Counted from the stretch's first letter, positions 1 to 8,694 are shown. The stretch: DNA of 64,000 nucleotides from Labilithrix sp. (GCA_019637105.1 JAHBWF010000001.1:62001-126000); one strand, 5' to 3'. The notes: generated from the sequence alone by a model not told the origin. Made by a program: numbers and translations.

Positions 1-233
1 GCGTAGTGGCCGTACGCGCCGATCGTGAGCACGCCCGGGCCTGGCGTCACGGCCGGCTCGATGACGAGCGACGCGTTCGGATCCGTCGAGGGCCGCCACG
101 TCCGCATGTCGAGCGCGGGGCGCTCCTGGGCGCGCGCGGAGGTCGGCGCGCCCGCGAGCGCGAGGGACGCGCAGGCTATCCCGCACGCGAGTCGAGTCAA
201 GGCGGCGGCTGCGAGCCTCTTCGGGAGCCCCAT
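1..233 (-). CDS. Secreted protein N-terminus, probable OmpA-family outer membrane protein (partial)
   Basis: About 77 codons are visible and the gene runs off the left edge. The ATG at 231-233 opens a signal peptide (MGLPKRLAAAALTRLACG..., predicted cleavage after ARAQ). A mature start with WRPSTDPNASLVIEPA and then GPGVLTIGAYGHY follows. That Trp-Arg-Pro-Ser, Leu-Val-Glu-Pro, Gly-Tyr pattern resembles the N-termini of myxobacterial OmpA/thrombospondin-repeat outer membrane proteins. This family assignment is from memory of the family and is not proven, because the diagnostic C-terminal domain is outside the window. It is transcribed away from ribA in the same direction, with an 80-bp gap. 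Confidence 0.55.
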   Translation of the reverse strand, partial: MGLPKRLAAAALTRLACGIACASLALAGAPTSARAQERPALDMRTWRPSTDPNASLVIEPAVTPGPGVLTIGAYGHY

Positions 234-311
234 CGATGCGTCGTACAGTACGCGACGCGCGGCGCCGGGGTCTACCGCATATGGCCCGCGCGTTCGGGCC
301 GCGCGCGCCGG

Positions 312-995
312 CTACTCCGCTTCGCCGTGCGTGATCGTCGACTCGCTCGGATCGCACCGGACGGGCAGCTCGTGCGCCATGCGCGCGCGCTTCGTCTCGA
401 GGTAGTGTCGCGAGAACGGGTTCGGCGGGACGACGACCGGGAGGCGCCCGGCCACGGTCACGCCGAGGGCCGAGAGCGCGTCGACCTTCGCCGGGTTGTT
501 CGTCATCAAGAGGACGCTCTTCACGTCGAAGTGCTCGAGCATGTGGGCCGCGGCGTTGTACTCGCGCGCGTCGTCCGGGAGCCCGAGGAGGCGGTTGGCG
601 TCCACGGTGTCGTGCCCCTGCGACTGCAGCTCGTACGCGCGGATCTTGTTGGCGAGGCCGATGCCGCGGCCCTCCTGCCGGAGGTAGAGGACCGCCCCGG
701 CGCCGCGCCGCGCGACCTCGGCCATCGCGTGGTCGAGCTGTTCCTTGCAATCGCACTTCAGCGAGCCGAAGACCTCGCTCGTCATGCACTCGGAGTGGAT
801 GCGGATCGGCACGGCCTCGTGCCCGCGCACGTCGCCGAAGACCAGGGCGACGTGCTCCTTCGCGCACGCGCCGTCACCCGGCTCGGTCGTCAGGAAGACG
901 TGCGTAGTGAAGAGGCCGAAGCGGGTCGGAAGCTCGGCCGACGCGAGCCAGCGGGTCTGGACCTGAGGCCGGATCACCCTCTCGGGGACGTGCAT
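312..995 (-). CDS. ribA: GTP cyclohydrolase II
   Basis: This 227-residue protein converts GTP to 2,5-diamino-6-ribosylamino-4-pyrimidinone 5'-phosphate, formate and pyrophosphate, the first step of riboflavin synthesis in the cytoplasm. The signature RIHSECMTSEVFGSLKCDC (about residues 65-83) supplies the three zinc-ligand cysteines C70, C81 and C83. LYLRQEGRGIGL and a DTVDAN stretch form the catalytic and GTP-binding part. The length fits a standalone RibA; there is no fused RibB domain and no other rib gene nearby. The start is supported by an upstream CAGGAG ribosome site. I looked for an FMN riboswitch in the leader and saw none. Family assignment is secure. Confidence 0.95.
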   Translation of the reverse strand: MHVPERVIRPQVQTRWLASAELPTRFGLFTTHVFLTTEPGDGACAKEHVALVFGDVRGHEAVPIRIHSECMTSEVFGSLKCDCKEQLDHAMAEVARRGAGAVLYLRQEGRGIGLANKIRAYELQSQGHDTVDANRLLGLPDDAREYNAAAHMLEHFDVKSVLLMTNNPAKVDALSALGVTVAGRLPVVVPPNPFSRHYLETKRARMAHELPVRCDPSESTITHGEAE

Positions 996-1406
996 CTCAA
1001 TGCTCTCCTGATGTTTCGAATACTTACGAACGAACGGACCAGCTCGACGTGGTGTCGAAAGGCTCTGCGTGTCCGCAAACCCTAAGGCCGACGTGGGGTT
1101 CTGTCATCCATGGCTGCGTCACGCAAGGTCAGATGCAGCCGCGCCCGGCGGCGTTGTCGCCGGCGAGGCCGGGGGCTGTCGGCCCTTTCTCCTGCCGTCG
1201 GGGCGCGGGGACGCTCTCGGGGCGAGCCGGCGCTCGGGGCGCTCGCGGGACGCTCGGCGATCGCGTCGGGCGCGCGAGGCCGCGGGCGAGCCCGCGGCGC
1301 GAGTGTTGCTAGGCGCGTCGTCGGCGGGTCTCGCGCCAGCCTTTTCGCCTGTAAACGCTGAAAATCGCGGCGCCCGTTGCCCGGCGCCAACCAGGATTCA
1401 CGCCCG
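996..1406. other. Non-coding gap between divergent ribA and lipoprotein genes
   Basis: About 410 bases separate the divergent starts of ribA and the lipoprotein gene. The ribA side (1000-1040) is locally AT-richer and includes the ribosome site. 1341-1370 on the other side has a modest AT-rich patch that could hold a promoter. I found no convincing RNA structure, no FMN riboswitch consensus, and no conserved small ORF. Open frames here on both strands look like GC-driven shadows. Confidence 0.5.
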
Positions 1407-1844
1407 ATGTCTCGTATCGCCGCGCTCGCGCCGCTCTTCCTCCTCCTCTCCTCCCTCTCCGCGGCGTGCGCGTCGAGCCCGCCGACCGCCGCCACCACCG
1501 CGTCCGGCGCGCTCGCGCCGCGCGGGGGAGCCGCCGTCGACGACGAGCCGAGCGACGCGCCGCACGACGCCCCGACCGCGCCCTCCGGCAACGGGTTTCC
1601 GCGCGACGAGGCGCGGACGGCCCTCCGCGCAGCCGAGGGCGGCCTCCACTCGTGCAACGACGGCGCGGCCCCGCGGTCGTTGGACGTGACGTTGCGCTTC
1701 GAGCCGAGCGGCAAAGTGAGCGACGTCGACGTCGCGCCCGCCGACGATCGCGCCGCCGCGTGCGTCCGCGCCCGGTTGAGCGACGTCTCCGTCGTTCCGT
1801 ACGAGGGCGAGCCGGTCACCCTCCGCGTGTCCGTCACGCTCTGA
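1407..1844 (+). CDS. Predicted lipoprotein with a TonB-C/AgmX-like C-terminal domain
   Basis: The 145-residue product has a lipoprotein signal (LSAAC, Cys21) and an Ala/Pro/Asp-rich linker to about residue 65. A small alpha/beta-looking domain of about 80 residues follows. The C-terminal part, with SCND, LDVTLRFEPSGKVSDVDV and a paired Cys (AACVRARL), resembles the domain common in myxobacterial secreted proteins (energy-transducer or gliding-protein-like C-terminus). Predicted to be attached to a membrane facing the periplasm; function unknown. I chose the ATG at 1407 over an upstream TTG at 1377 because the signal peptide begins there. It converges with the efflux operon. Confidence 0.6.
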   Translation: MSRIAALAPLFLLLSSLSAACASSPPTAATTASGALAPRGGAAVDDEPSDAPHDAPTAPSGNGFPRDEARTALRAAEGGLHSCNDGAAPRSLDVTLRFEPSGKVSDVDVAPADDRAAACVRARLSDVSVVPYEGEPVTLRVSVTL

Positions 1845-1871
1845 ATGGACCGAGCATGACATGATTCGGAG

Positions 1872-4800
1872 TCATGTTCGGCCGTCCTTCCCGAAGGCGG
1901 CATAGACGACCGGCAGGACGAACAAGGTGAGCAGCGTGGCGGTGATCAGGCCGCCGATCACGACGGTCGCGAGCGGTCGCTGGACCTCGCTGCCGGGCGC
2001 CGTCGAGAGCGCCATGGGCACGAAGCCCAGCGCGGCCACGAGCGCGGTCATCAGCACGGGCCGGAGGCGGCGCTCCGCGGCCGAGCGGATGGCCTCGACG
2101 TGCGTAAGCCCGTCCTCCTCGAGGTGGCGGGCGAAGGAGACGAGCACGAGCCCGTTGAGGACGGCGACGCCGAAGAGGGCGATGAATCCCACCCCCGCCG
2201 AGATGGAGAAGGGGAGGCTCCTGATCCAGAGCGCGAGGACGCCTCCCACGACGGCGAAGGGGACGTTGAGGAAGATGAGGAGCCCGCTCCGCGTCGAGCG
2301 GAAGGCGAGCCAGAGGAGGAACAGGATGAGCGCGAACGCGAGCGGGACGACGATCGCGAGGCGCGATCTCGCCTCGGTGTAGTGCTCGAACTGCCCGCCC
2401 CACTCGGCGCGATAGCCCGTCGGGAGCGCCACCTCCTCCGCGACCGCGGCGCGCGCGTCCTCCACGACCGACAGGACGTCCCTGCCGCGGACGTTGAACT
2501 CCACCGTCAACCTGCGCGACTGGCTCTCGCGGCTGACCTGGGCGGGCCCCTCGGCGAAGGTCAGCTCGGCGACGTCGCCGAGCGGGACGACCTGACCGCT
2601 CACCGAACGGAGCGGAAGCATCCGGAGCGGCTCCGGATCGCCGGCGAAGTCGTGCCGCGTCTTCACGACGATCCCGAAGCGCCGCTCGCCTTCGAGGACC
2701 TCGCCCGCGCCGTAGCCGACCGCCATGGTCTCGGTGATCTGGTTGATGTCCTCGATGGTGAGCCCGTAGCGCGCGAGCCTCGCGCGATCCGGGACGACGC
2801 GGAGGTACTTGAGCCCCGCCACCTGCTCGGCGCGCACGTCGACCGCGCCGGGGATCGCGCGGACGGCGCCGGCGACGCGATCGCCCAGCGCGCGGAGCTC
2901 GTCGAGGTCGGGGCCGTAGAGGAGGACGGCCACGTCGGAGCGGACGCCGGCGACGAGCTCGTTGGTGCGCATCTGGATCGGCTGCGAGACGGCGCCCGCG
3001 ATCTCGGGCACGGCCTCCTCCGCGACCTCGGCGATCTCCTTCGCGAGCTCGTCCTTGGTGAGGTCCTTGCGCCACTCGCGCCGATCCTTGAGCCCGACGT
3101 AGACGTCGGACTGCTCCATCCCCATGGGATCCGTCGCGACCTCCGGGGCGCCCGTCCGGCTCACGACGTGGCTCACCTCGGGGACGGCGGAGAGCGCCTT
3201 CTCGAGGCGGAGCGCGGTGGCCACCGACTCGTCGAGCGCGATCCCCGGGAGGCGTCGGGCTTCGACGAGCGCGTCCCCCTCGTCGAGCTGCGGGACGAAC
3301 TCGGCGCCGATGCGCGTGAAGAGCGCGGCCGCCCCCGCGAGATAGAGGGCGCCCGCGCCGAGCGTGAGCCAGCGGCGCGACATCACCTTGTCGAGGAGCG
3401 GCGCGTAGGCGGCGTGGATCTTTCGCAAGAGCCACGTCTCCCGCTCCGACGCCTTCGGCTCCACGACGTAGCTGGTGAGCACCGGGACGACCGTCAGCGA
3501 GAGGATGAACGCGCCGGCGAGCGCGAGCAGCACGGTCGTCGCCATCGGGCGGAACAACTTCCCCTCGACGCCGGTGAGCGCCAGGATCGGGACGTAGACG
3601 ATCGCGATGACGGCCTCGCCGAAGACGCTCGCGCGGCGCACCTCGAGCGTCGCCCGCTCGACCGTCTCCGTCCGCTCCTCGGCGGTGAGGAGGCGGCCCA
3701 GCCGAGCGCGTCGCTCGGAGAGCCGGCGGGCGGCGTTCTCGACGATGATGACGGCGCCGTCGACGATGAGCCCGAAGTCGAGCGCGCCCAGGCTCATCAG
3801 GTTGCCCGAGAGCCCGAGCGCGCTCATCACGGTGACCGCGAAGAGCATCGCCAGCGGGATGACCGCGGCGACGACGAGGCCCGCGCGGAGGTCTCCCAGG
3901 AGGACGAAGAGCACGGCGATCACGAGGAGCGCGCCTTCGAGGAGGTTCGTCCCGACGGTCTCGATGGTGCGGTCGACCAGGACCGACCGGTCGTAGAACG
4001 GCTCGATGGTGGTGCCGGGCGGGAGCGAGGGCTGGATCGCCGCGAGCTTCGCCTTGACGGCCTCCGTGACGGTGCGCGAGTTCTCCCCCAGCAGCATCAT
4101 GGCGACGCCGATGACGACCTCGCCGTCGCCGTTCATGGTCGCCGCGCCTCGTCGGAGCCGAGGTCCGAGCTGCACCTCACCGACCGTGGAGAGCGTGATC
4201 GGGACGCCCTCCGGCGTCGCGCCGATCACGATCCGCCGCAGGTCGTCGACGTCCTTGACCAGGCCGTCCGTCCCGATGACGAGCTGCTCGCGGTTGTGCT
4301 GGACGTACCCGCCGCCGGCGTTTCGGTTCGATTTCTCGAGGGCGTCGATGACCTGGGCGACCGAGACGCCGGCGGCCTGCAGGAGCTTGGGATCGAGGAC
4401 GACCTGGTACTGTCGCTCCTCCCCGCCGAAGCTGTTGACCTCGACGACGCCGGGCACGGCGCGGAGCTGCGGGGCGATCTGCCAGTCGAGGATCTCCTCG
4501 CGCTGCATCAGCGAGAGCCGTTCGTTGTGGACCACGAACTGGTAGATCTCACCGAGCCCGGAGGTGATCGGTCCCATCTCGGGCTTGCCGTACTTCGCGG
4601 GGACGGCGCCCTCGACCTCGCGCATGCGCTCGCCGACGAGCTGGCGGGCGAAGTAGATGTCGGTCTCGTCGGTGAAGACGACGGTCACCACCGAGAGCCC
4701 GTACTTGGAGATCGACCGGATCTGCGTCGAACGCGGCACGCCCGCCATCGCGCGCTCGACCGGCACCGTCACGTACTTCTCGACCTCGACGGGCGACAGC

Positions 4801-4970
4801 GCGGGGGCGGCGGTGATGACCTGGACCTGGACGTTCGTGACGTCGGGGACGGCGTCGACCGGCAACGCCGCCGCCGACCGGAGCCCGAAGAAGACGAAGA
4901 GCGCCGTCGCGACGAGGACGACCACGCGGTTTTGGAGCGACCACGCGACGACGGAGGAGAGGAGGGGCAC
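1872..4970 (-). CDS. czcA: Heavy-metal efflux RND pump, CzcA type
   Basis: This 1032-residue inner-membrane proton/metal antiporter is the pump subunit of a tripartite efflux complex. The length is typical. The decisive motif is in TM4, ALDFGLIVDGAVIIVEN, placing D398, D404 and E411 where CzcA-type proteins carry their proton/cation-relay acidic residues. This pattern is associated with divalent cations (Zn, Co, Cd, Ni) rather than Cu/Ag. Two periplasmic porter halves (about 40-340 and 560-860) and C-terminal TM helices are evident. It is the last gene of the merR-tolC-adaptor-czcA operon, one base after the adaptor stop. Exact metal specificity cannot be read from sequence. Confidence 0.93.
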   Translation of the reverse strand: MPLLSSVVAWSLQNRVVVLVATALFVFFGLRSAAALPVDAVPDVTNVQVQVITAAPALSPVEVEKYVTVPVERAMAGVPRSTQIRSISKYGLSVVTVVFTDETDIYFARQLVGERMREVEGAVPAKYGKPEMGPITSGLGEIYQFVVHNERLSLMQREEILDWQIAPQLRAVPGVVEVNSFGGEERQYQVVLDPKLLQAAGVSVAQVIDALEKSNRNAGGGYVQHNREQLVIGTDGLVKDVDDLRRIVIGATPEGVPITLSTVGEVQLGPRLRRGAATMNGDGEVVIGVAMMLLGENSRTVTEAVKAKLAAIQPSLPPGTTIEPFYDRSVLVDRTIETVGTNLLEGALLVIAVLFVLLGDLRAGLVVAAVIPLAMLFAVTVMSALGLSGNLMSLGALDFGLIVDGAVIIVENAARRLSERRARLGRLLTAEERTETVERATLEVRRASVFGEAVIAIVYVPILALTGVEGKLFRPMATTVLLALAGAFILSLTVVPVLTSYVVEPKASERETWLLRKIHAAYAPLLDKVMSRRWLTLGAGALYLAGAAALFTRIGAEFVPQLDEGDALVEARRLPGIALDESVATALRLEKALSAVPEVSHVVSRTGAPEVATDPMGMEQSDVYVGLKDRREWRKDLTKDELAKEIAEVAEEAVPEIAGAVSQPIQMRTNELVAGVRSDVAVLLYGPDLDELRALGDRVAGAVRAIPGAVDVRAEQVAGLKYLRVVPDRARLARYGLTIEDINQITETMAVGYGAGEVLEGERRFGIVVKTRHDFAGDPEPLRMLPLRSVSGQVVPLGDVAELTFAEGPAQVSRESQSRRLTVEFNVRGRDVLSVVEDARAAVAEEVALPTGYRAEWGGQFEHYTEARSRLAIVVPLAFALILFLLWLAFRSTRSGLLIFLNVPFAVVGGVLALWIRSLPFSISAGVGFIALFGVAVLNGLVLVSFARHLEEDGLTHVEAIRSAAERRLRPVLMTALVAALGFVPMALSTAPGSEVQRPLATVVIGGLITATLLTLFVLPVVYAAFGKDGRT

Positions 4971-4971
4971 G

Positions 4972-6162
4972 TCAGTCCTCCTCGGCGAGCGATCCGCGCA
5001 GGATCGCGCTCTTCACCGTGAAGGCGCCGTCCACGACGACCTGCTCCCCGTCGCGCAAGCCGGAGAGCACCTGCACCTTGCCGAGGTTCGACCGCCCGAG
5101 CAGCACCTCGTGGCGCTCGAAGTCGCCGTCGGGCTGGCGGACGAAGACGACCGGCTTCCCGCCGATCTCGACGATCGCCGTTCGAGGGACGACCAGCACC
5201 GGCTCCGTCTCTTCGGCGCCGACGGCGACGTGGGCGATCCCGAAGAGGCCGAGGCGGAGGACGTCGTCCTGGTTCGTGAGCCGCACGCGCGCGGTGACCG
5301 TGCGCGCGACGGGATCGATCCGCCGGCCGACGTACTCGACCGCGCCGGCGAACCGGCGCTTGGGGAAGGCGTTGAGCTGCACCTCCGCCCTCGCGCCCAC
5401 CCGAATGTCGTCGAGGTCCTTCTCGAAGACGCGGCCGAGGAACCACACCTCCGAGAGATCGGCGATGTCGGCGATGGTCTCGTCGGCGGTGAGCGGCTGC
5501 CCCACGACCGCGGCGCGCGAGATCACGACCCCGGAGATCGGCGCCCGGAGCGTCAGCTCCGAGCCTTCGCCGCTCGCCCCCACGCCGAGGGCGCGCCGCT
5601 GCTGGTCGAGCGCCGCCGCCTCGGCCTCGAGCGCCTCGGCCTCCGCCCTCGCGTCGAGCGCCTCCTGGTTGGACGCGAGGCCCTTCTGCGACAGCTCCTG
5701 GAGGCGCGTCGCGTTGACCCGCGCGCTCGCGGCCTTGGCGGACGCGGCGGCGTACGACGCGCGCACCTTCGCCAGGTCCGGGATGCGCACCCTCGCGAGC
5801 ACGGCGCCCCTCCGGACCGCGCTGCCTTCCTTGAAGAGCACCTGCGACAGCCGACCCGGGACCGGGCTCGCGACGCGCGCGTTCTTGTCGGGATCGACCG
5901 AGACCTCGCCCGGGAGCGCGAGCGTGATCGCGAGCGCCTCCCTCGTCGCGGGCTCGACCCTGAGCTTGGCGTCGGCGACGACCTTCTCGGAGAGCTTCAC
6001 CCGCCTCGGCAGGGCCTCGTGCTCCGGCTCGTCCTCGTGCTCCCCGGCGCCGCCGGGCGCCGCCGGGGAGACGGCCTCGCCCTCGGGCGCGGGCTCACCC
6101 GACCTCTTGCGATCGCACGAGGCGAGGGCCAAGGCGACGATCAGGAGGACGGACGCCCTCAT
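4972..6162 (-). CDS. czcB: Efflux RND periplasmic adaptor (membrane fusion protein)
   Basis: The 396-residue membrane-fusion subunit bridges the RND pump and outer-membrane channel. It is a predicted lipoprotein (LASC, Cys16). An acidic/His patch EHEDEPEHE near residue 45 could bind metal in the periplasm. Typical adaptor parts follow in order: a beta-barrel strand and lipoyl half (VASPVPGRLSQVLFKEG), an Ala/Glu-rich coiled hairpin (about 130-190), the second lipoyl half (LRAPISGVVISRAAVVGQPL), and C-terminal barrel and proximal domains. The frame stays open far upstream, but the ATG at 6160-6162 overlaps the upstream TGA as ATGA, so translation is coupled to the channel gene. Confidence 0.92.
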   Translation of the reverse strand: MRASVLLIVALALASCDRKRSGEPAPEGEAVSPAAPGGAGEHEDEPEHEALPRRVKLSEKVVADAKLRVEPATREALAITLALPGEVSVDPDKNARVASPVPGRLSQVLFKEGSAVRRGAVLARVRIPDLAKVRASYAAASAKAASARVNATRLQELSQKGLASNQEALDARAEAEALEAEAAALDQQRRALGVGASGEGSELTLRAPISGVVISRAAVVGQPLTADETIADIADLSEVWFLGRVFEKDLDDIRVGARAEVQLNAFPKRRFAGAVEYVGRRIDPVARTVTARVRLTNQDDVLRLGLFGIAHVAVGAEETEPVLVVPRTAIVEIGGKPVVFVRQPDGDFERHEVLLGRSNLGKVQVLSGLRDGEQVVVDGAFTVKSAILRGSLAEED

Positions 6163-7436
6163 CGGAGCCCCTCTTCCAGCGGGAGGCCGAGCGCGCGCGC
6201 GAGCCTCACGGAGGCGAGGCAGAGCGCGCGTCGCGCGGCGATCTCGGTCTGGAGGAGCTCGATGAGCGTCTGCTGCGCGACGAGCGCCTCGCGCACGCCG
6301 ACGCGTCCGGCTTCGATCTCGACCTCGAGCTCCCGCAGGCTCTCGGCGGCGCGCGCGAGGCGCTCCGGCGTCATCGCCTCGAGCGCGAGCCGATGAGCGG
6401 TGTACGCGGCGTGAGCCTCCGCGAGCTCGAGCCGGAGCCCGCGCTCGACGCGCGAGCGCTCGATGGACGCCTGCCGGGCGAGGGCGTCCGCCTCCGCGAT
6501 CTCGCCCGCGTAGGTGCGCCCGACCGGGGGCGGCAGCGGGATGGGGATCGCGACGCCCAGCCCGAAGACGCGCTCGCTGAACCCGTCGTTCTGCGCGAAC
6601 GCGGAGACCGTCGGGTTCGGCACGCGGGAGCGGCGGAGCGCCTCCGCGCGGTAGGACGACGCGCGCTCTTCCGCCTCCGTCGCTCGCACCTCGGGGCGCC
6701 GCGAGACGTCCGCCGTCTCGGCGCGCGCGTCGAGCCCGGGCAGCGGGGTGAGGGCGCCCTCGACGGCGAGGCCCGCCGACGGCTCGCGCCCGAGCACGAG
6801 GAGGGCGAGGCGAGCGTTCGCGGTGGCGACCGACCGCTCCGCGGCGAGCTTGCTCTTCAACAGGCGGAGCGTCGCGGCGTCCGCGAGGTCCGCGTCGAGC
6901 GTCGCCGCCACGCCCTCGTCGGCGCGGGCGCGCGCGACGACCGCCATCCGCTCGCTGGTGGCGAGCAGCCGATCCGCCAGGCGGAGCTGCTCGCGCGCGG
7001 CGAGGGCCTCGAAGAACGCCGACCACGCGAGCGCCGCCGCGTCCCGCTTGCCGAGGAGCAGGCGCTCTCGCTGCGCGGCGAGCGCGGCGTCCGCCGCCCG
7101 CGCTCGGCTGCTCCGCTGCCCCGCGACCTCGATCTCCTGCGAGAGCGTGGCGTACCAGTTCGTGGCGGACTCGGACGCGCTCGATCGCGTCCCTCCGGAG
7201 AGCGCGAGCACCGGGTTGGCAGGCAAGAGCGCTCCGCTCGCGACCCTCCGCCCCTCGAGGGCGTCCACGCCGGCGCGCTCGGCGCGGACGTCGAGGCTCG
7301 CCTCGAGCGCGCACGGCACGATCGTGGCTCGCGTGATCGTCCCGAGGCACTCCGGACGGCCTTGGGCCTCGGCCCCCGAGGCGAGCGACAGGCACGCCGC
7401 CGCGACGGCGGCGGCTCTTCCGATCTTCTTCCACAT
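6159..7436 (-). CDS. TolC-family outer-membrane efflux channel
   Basis: The 425-residue protein has a signal peptide (cleavage near SGAEA) and two long helical repeats rich in Ala, Arg and Glu, typical of the outer-membrane efflux protein family (CzcC/TolC). The second repeat begins near ADALARQASIERSRVERGL. Position decides the role: it lies between a MerR-type regulator and the adaptor/pump pair and overlaps the adaptor start by four bases. It would form the outer-membrane exit of the metal pump. A 93-base gap separates it from the regulator gene. CzcC is the likely name but the family is too divergent to be certain. Confidence 0.88.
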   Translation of the reverse strand: MWKKIGRAAAVAAACLSLASGAEAQGRPECLGTITRATIVPCALEASLDVRAERAGVDALEGRRVASGALLPANPVLALSGGTRSSASESATNWYATLSQEIEVAGQRSSRARAADAALAAQRERLLLGKRDAAALAWSAFFEALAAREQLRLADRLLATSERMAVVARARADEGVAATLDADLADAATLRLLKSKLAAERSVATANARLALLVLGREPSAGLAVEGALTPLPGLDARAETADVSRRPEVRATEAEERASSYRAEALRRSRVPNPTVSAFAQNDGFSERVFGLGVAIPIPLPPPVGRTYAGEIAEADALARQASIERSRVERGLRLELAEAHAAYTAHRLALEAMTPERLARAAESLRELEVEIEAGRVGVREALVAQQTLIELLQTEIAARRALCLASVRLARALGLPLEEGLR

Positions 7437-7529
7437 GACGAGGACTCCGACCGTGCTCGCGCGACGACCGCGCGAGGCGACTCCGAGCGCGCGTCGGGAC
7501 GCTCTGCCGACGTGCGTCGAGACCGAAAA

Positions 7530-8003
7530 TCAGGACGGGCGCGGGGAGGTCACGACGGCCTTCCCCTTGCGGCGTGGTGACGAGCCGTGCTGGCCGCGAA
7601 CGAGCGGCTTGGTGCCGCGTGAGATGGCGTCGAGGATGGTGCAGTCGTCGATGCCTTCGTCGCCGCTGCAACGGTCGACGAGGGCGCTGAGGGCGCGGCG
7701 CATCCGCCGCAGGTCGTTCATCTTGCGGTCGATGTCGGCCAGCTTCGCGAGCCCGCGGTCCCTGACCGACCGACAGGACTTGCCGTGGGTCACCTTGAGC
7801 GCCAAGAGCTCGCCGATCTCGTCGAGGGTGAACCCGAGGTCCTTGGCGCGCCGGATGAACCGCACGCGCTCGACGGCGTCGTCCGGATAGACGCGGTAGC
7901 CCGAGCGACTCCGGGCGGGCTTCGGGAGCAGGCCCTCGCGCTCGTAGTAGCGGATGGTCTCGACGCCCACGCTCGACTTCTCGGCGAGAGCTCCGATGGT
8001 CAT
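7530..8003 (-). CDS. MerR-family metal-responsive transcriptional activator
   Basis: The protein has an N-terminal winged helix (MTIGALAEKSSVGVETIRYY then GYRVYPDDAVERVRFIRRA), a coiled-coil dimer helix and a C-terminal metal loop. Counting from the ATG at 8003 the cysteines are C77, C112 and C121, spaced 35 and 9 residues, the spacing of the metal-binding triad in MerR and PbrR. That predicts sensing of a soft divalent metal such as Hg(II) or Pb(II); CadR-like sensing is also possible. I chose the ATG at 8001-8003 over one at 8016-8018: it has an AGGG ribosome site, and the predicted promoter would leave the upstream ATG leaderless. It heads the efflux operon and probably regulates itself. 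Confidence 0.9.
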   Translation of the reverse strand: MTIGALAEKSSVGVETIRYYEREGLLPKPARSRSGYRVYPDDAVERVRFIRRAKDLGFTLDEIGELLALKVTHGKSCRSVRDRGLAKLADIDRKMNDLRRMRRALSALVDRCSGDEGIDDCTILDAISRGTKPLVRGQHGSSPRRKGKAVVTSPRPS

Positions 8004-8026
8004 GGGCGCGCCCTGCATGCCCGCAG

Positions 8027-8058
8027 AGTATGGACCTTGGACTCGAATCGAGAGTCAA
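8027..8058 (-). promoter_or_regulatory. MerR-type promoter/operator with 20-bp spacer
   Basis: Reading the minus strand: -35 TTGACT (8053-8058), a 20-base spacer, and -10 CATACT (8027-8032). The spacer region contains GACTC-N7-GAGTC (8040-8056) overlapping the -35. An overlong 19-20-base spacer with a dyad is the hallmark of promoters activated by MerR-family proteins through DNA untwisting, and the start TTGACTCT is the same as in the E. coli zntA promoter as I recall it. It lies directly upstream of the merR-like gene and would drive the whole efflux operon. Confidence 0.65.
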
Positions 8059-8099
8059 TGACTATTTTTGGTTGTCATTTCATATGGATGTTCAAAACA

Positions 8100-8123
8100 A
8101 CAGTTGCGCATATGTACAACTGT
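8100..8123. promoter_or_regulatory. Inverted repeat in AT-rich island
   Basis: A perfect 7-base inverted repeat, ACAGTTG-N10-CAACTGT, is centred on CATATG. It sits in a strikingly AT-rich patch (about 8057-8125) in a genome near 70 % GC. It lies between the MerR-type promoter and the plus-strand gene at 8253. It could be an operator for an unidentified regulator of either divergent transcript. No T-tract follows, so a terminator is less likely. Confidence 0.35.
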
Positions 8124-8252
8124 CGTTCGGGGGACCGCTGTGCAGAGCTCTCCGGACGACGCGACGGCGCCCGGGTGCGGAGGCGGCGTCGCGTCCGCCC
8201 GGGAGGGCGCGTCGCGCCGCCTCCGCGGCGCGCGAGGCGGTATCATCGGAGC

Positions 8253-8678
8253 ATGGGCCTCTTCGACAGGCTGAAAGAGCGCGTCACCGACAAGCTCACG
8301 GAGCGCGCCGCGAAGCACGGCGCCGCCGCGGCGAAGGCGGCGGCGAGGAAGGGCGCCGAGGCGGCCACCAAGGCCGCGAAGGACGCGGGCAGGAAGCTCG
8401 AGGAGGCGCTCTTCGGCGAGCGCGACGCGCTCCCGCCGCCGGACGACGACGCTCCGAAGAGCTCCGACTCCCGCGCCGAGCGCAAGCGCAAGGAGGAGGC
8501 CCGGCGACGCAAGGCCGAGGCGGTCGGCGAACGCCTGCGCGCCGCCGACCGGCGCGTGAAGGAGCGCGAGGCCGAGGCCGAGCGCGCCGCCGCCGAGCGC
8601 GAGGCCAAGCGCGCGCGCGCCGAGGTCGAGGTCGACGCCGAGCTCGCCGCGCTGAAGAAGAAGCTCGAGCGACGCTGA
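8253..8678 (+). CDS. Small highly charged coiled-coil protein, unknown function
   Basis: The 141-residue product starts MGLFDRLKERVTDKLTERAA, an amphipathic helix, then an Ala/Lys-rich stretch (about 22-50). An acidic Pro/Asp linker (about 58-70) and a long Arg/Glu/Ala coiled coil (about 75-138) follow. There is no signal peptide or membrane span; probably cytoplasmic. The first helix resembles membrane-surface-binding helices of small structural proteins, but I cannot name a family. A GGAG ribosome site precedes the ATG. The frame is open further upstream, but that region is the non-coding AT-rich island. Confidence 0.65.
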   Translation: MGLFDRLKERVTDKLTERAAKHGAAAAKAAARKGAEAATKAAKDAGRKLEEALFGERDALPPPDDDAPKSSDSRAERKRKEEARRRKAEAVGERLRAADRRVKEREAEAERAAAEREAKRARAEVEVDAELAALKKKLERR

Positions 8679-8694
8679 CGCCGCCGCGCGCCCT

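Noticed and set aside
996-1100. FMN riboswitch in the ribA leader
   Set aside because: The conserved core sequences of the FMN aptamer are not present on the minus strand.
2100-5021. 973-residue open frame on the plus strand
   Set aside because: It is antisense to czcA, low-complexity and Asp/Arg/Glu-rich; a GC-driven shadow of the pump gene.
4972-8058. 1028-residue fusion of the adaptor with upstream sequence
   Set aside because: The adaptor starts at a lipoprotein signal at 6162; the upstream part is an alternate frame of the TolC-like and MerR genes.
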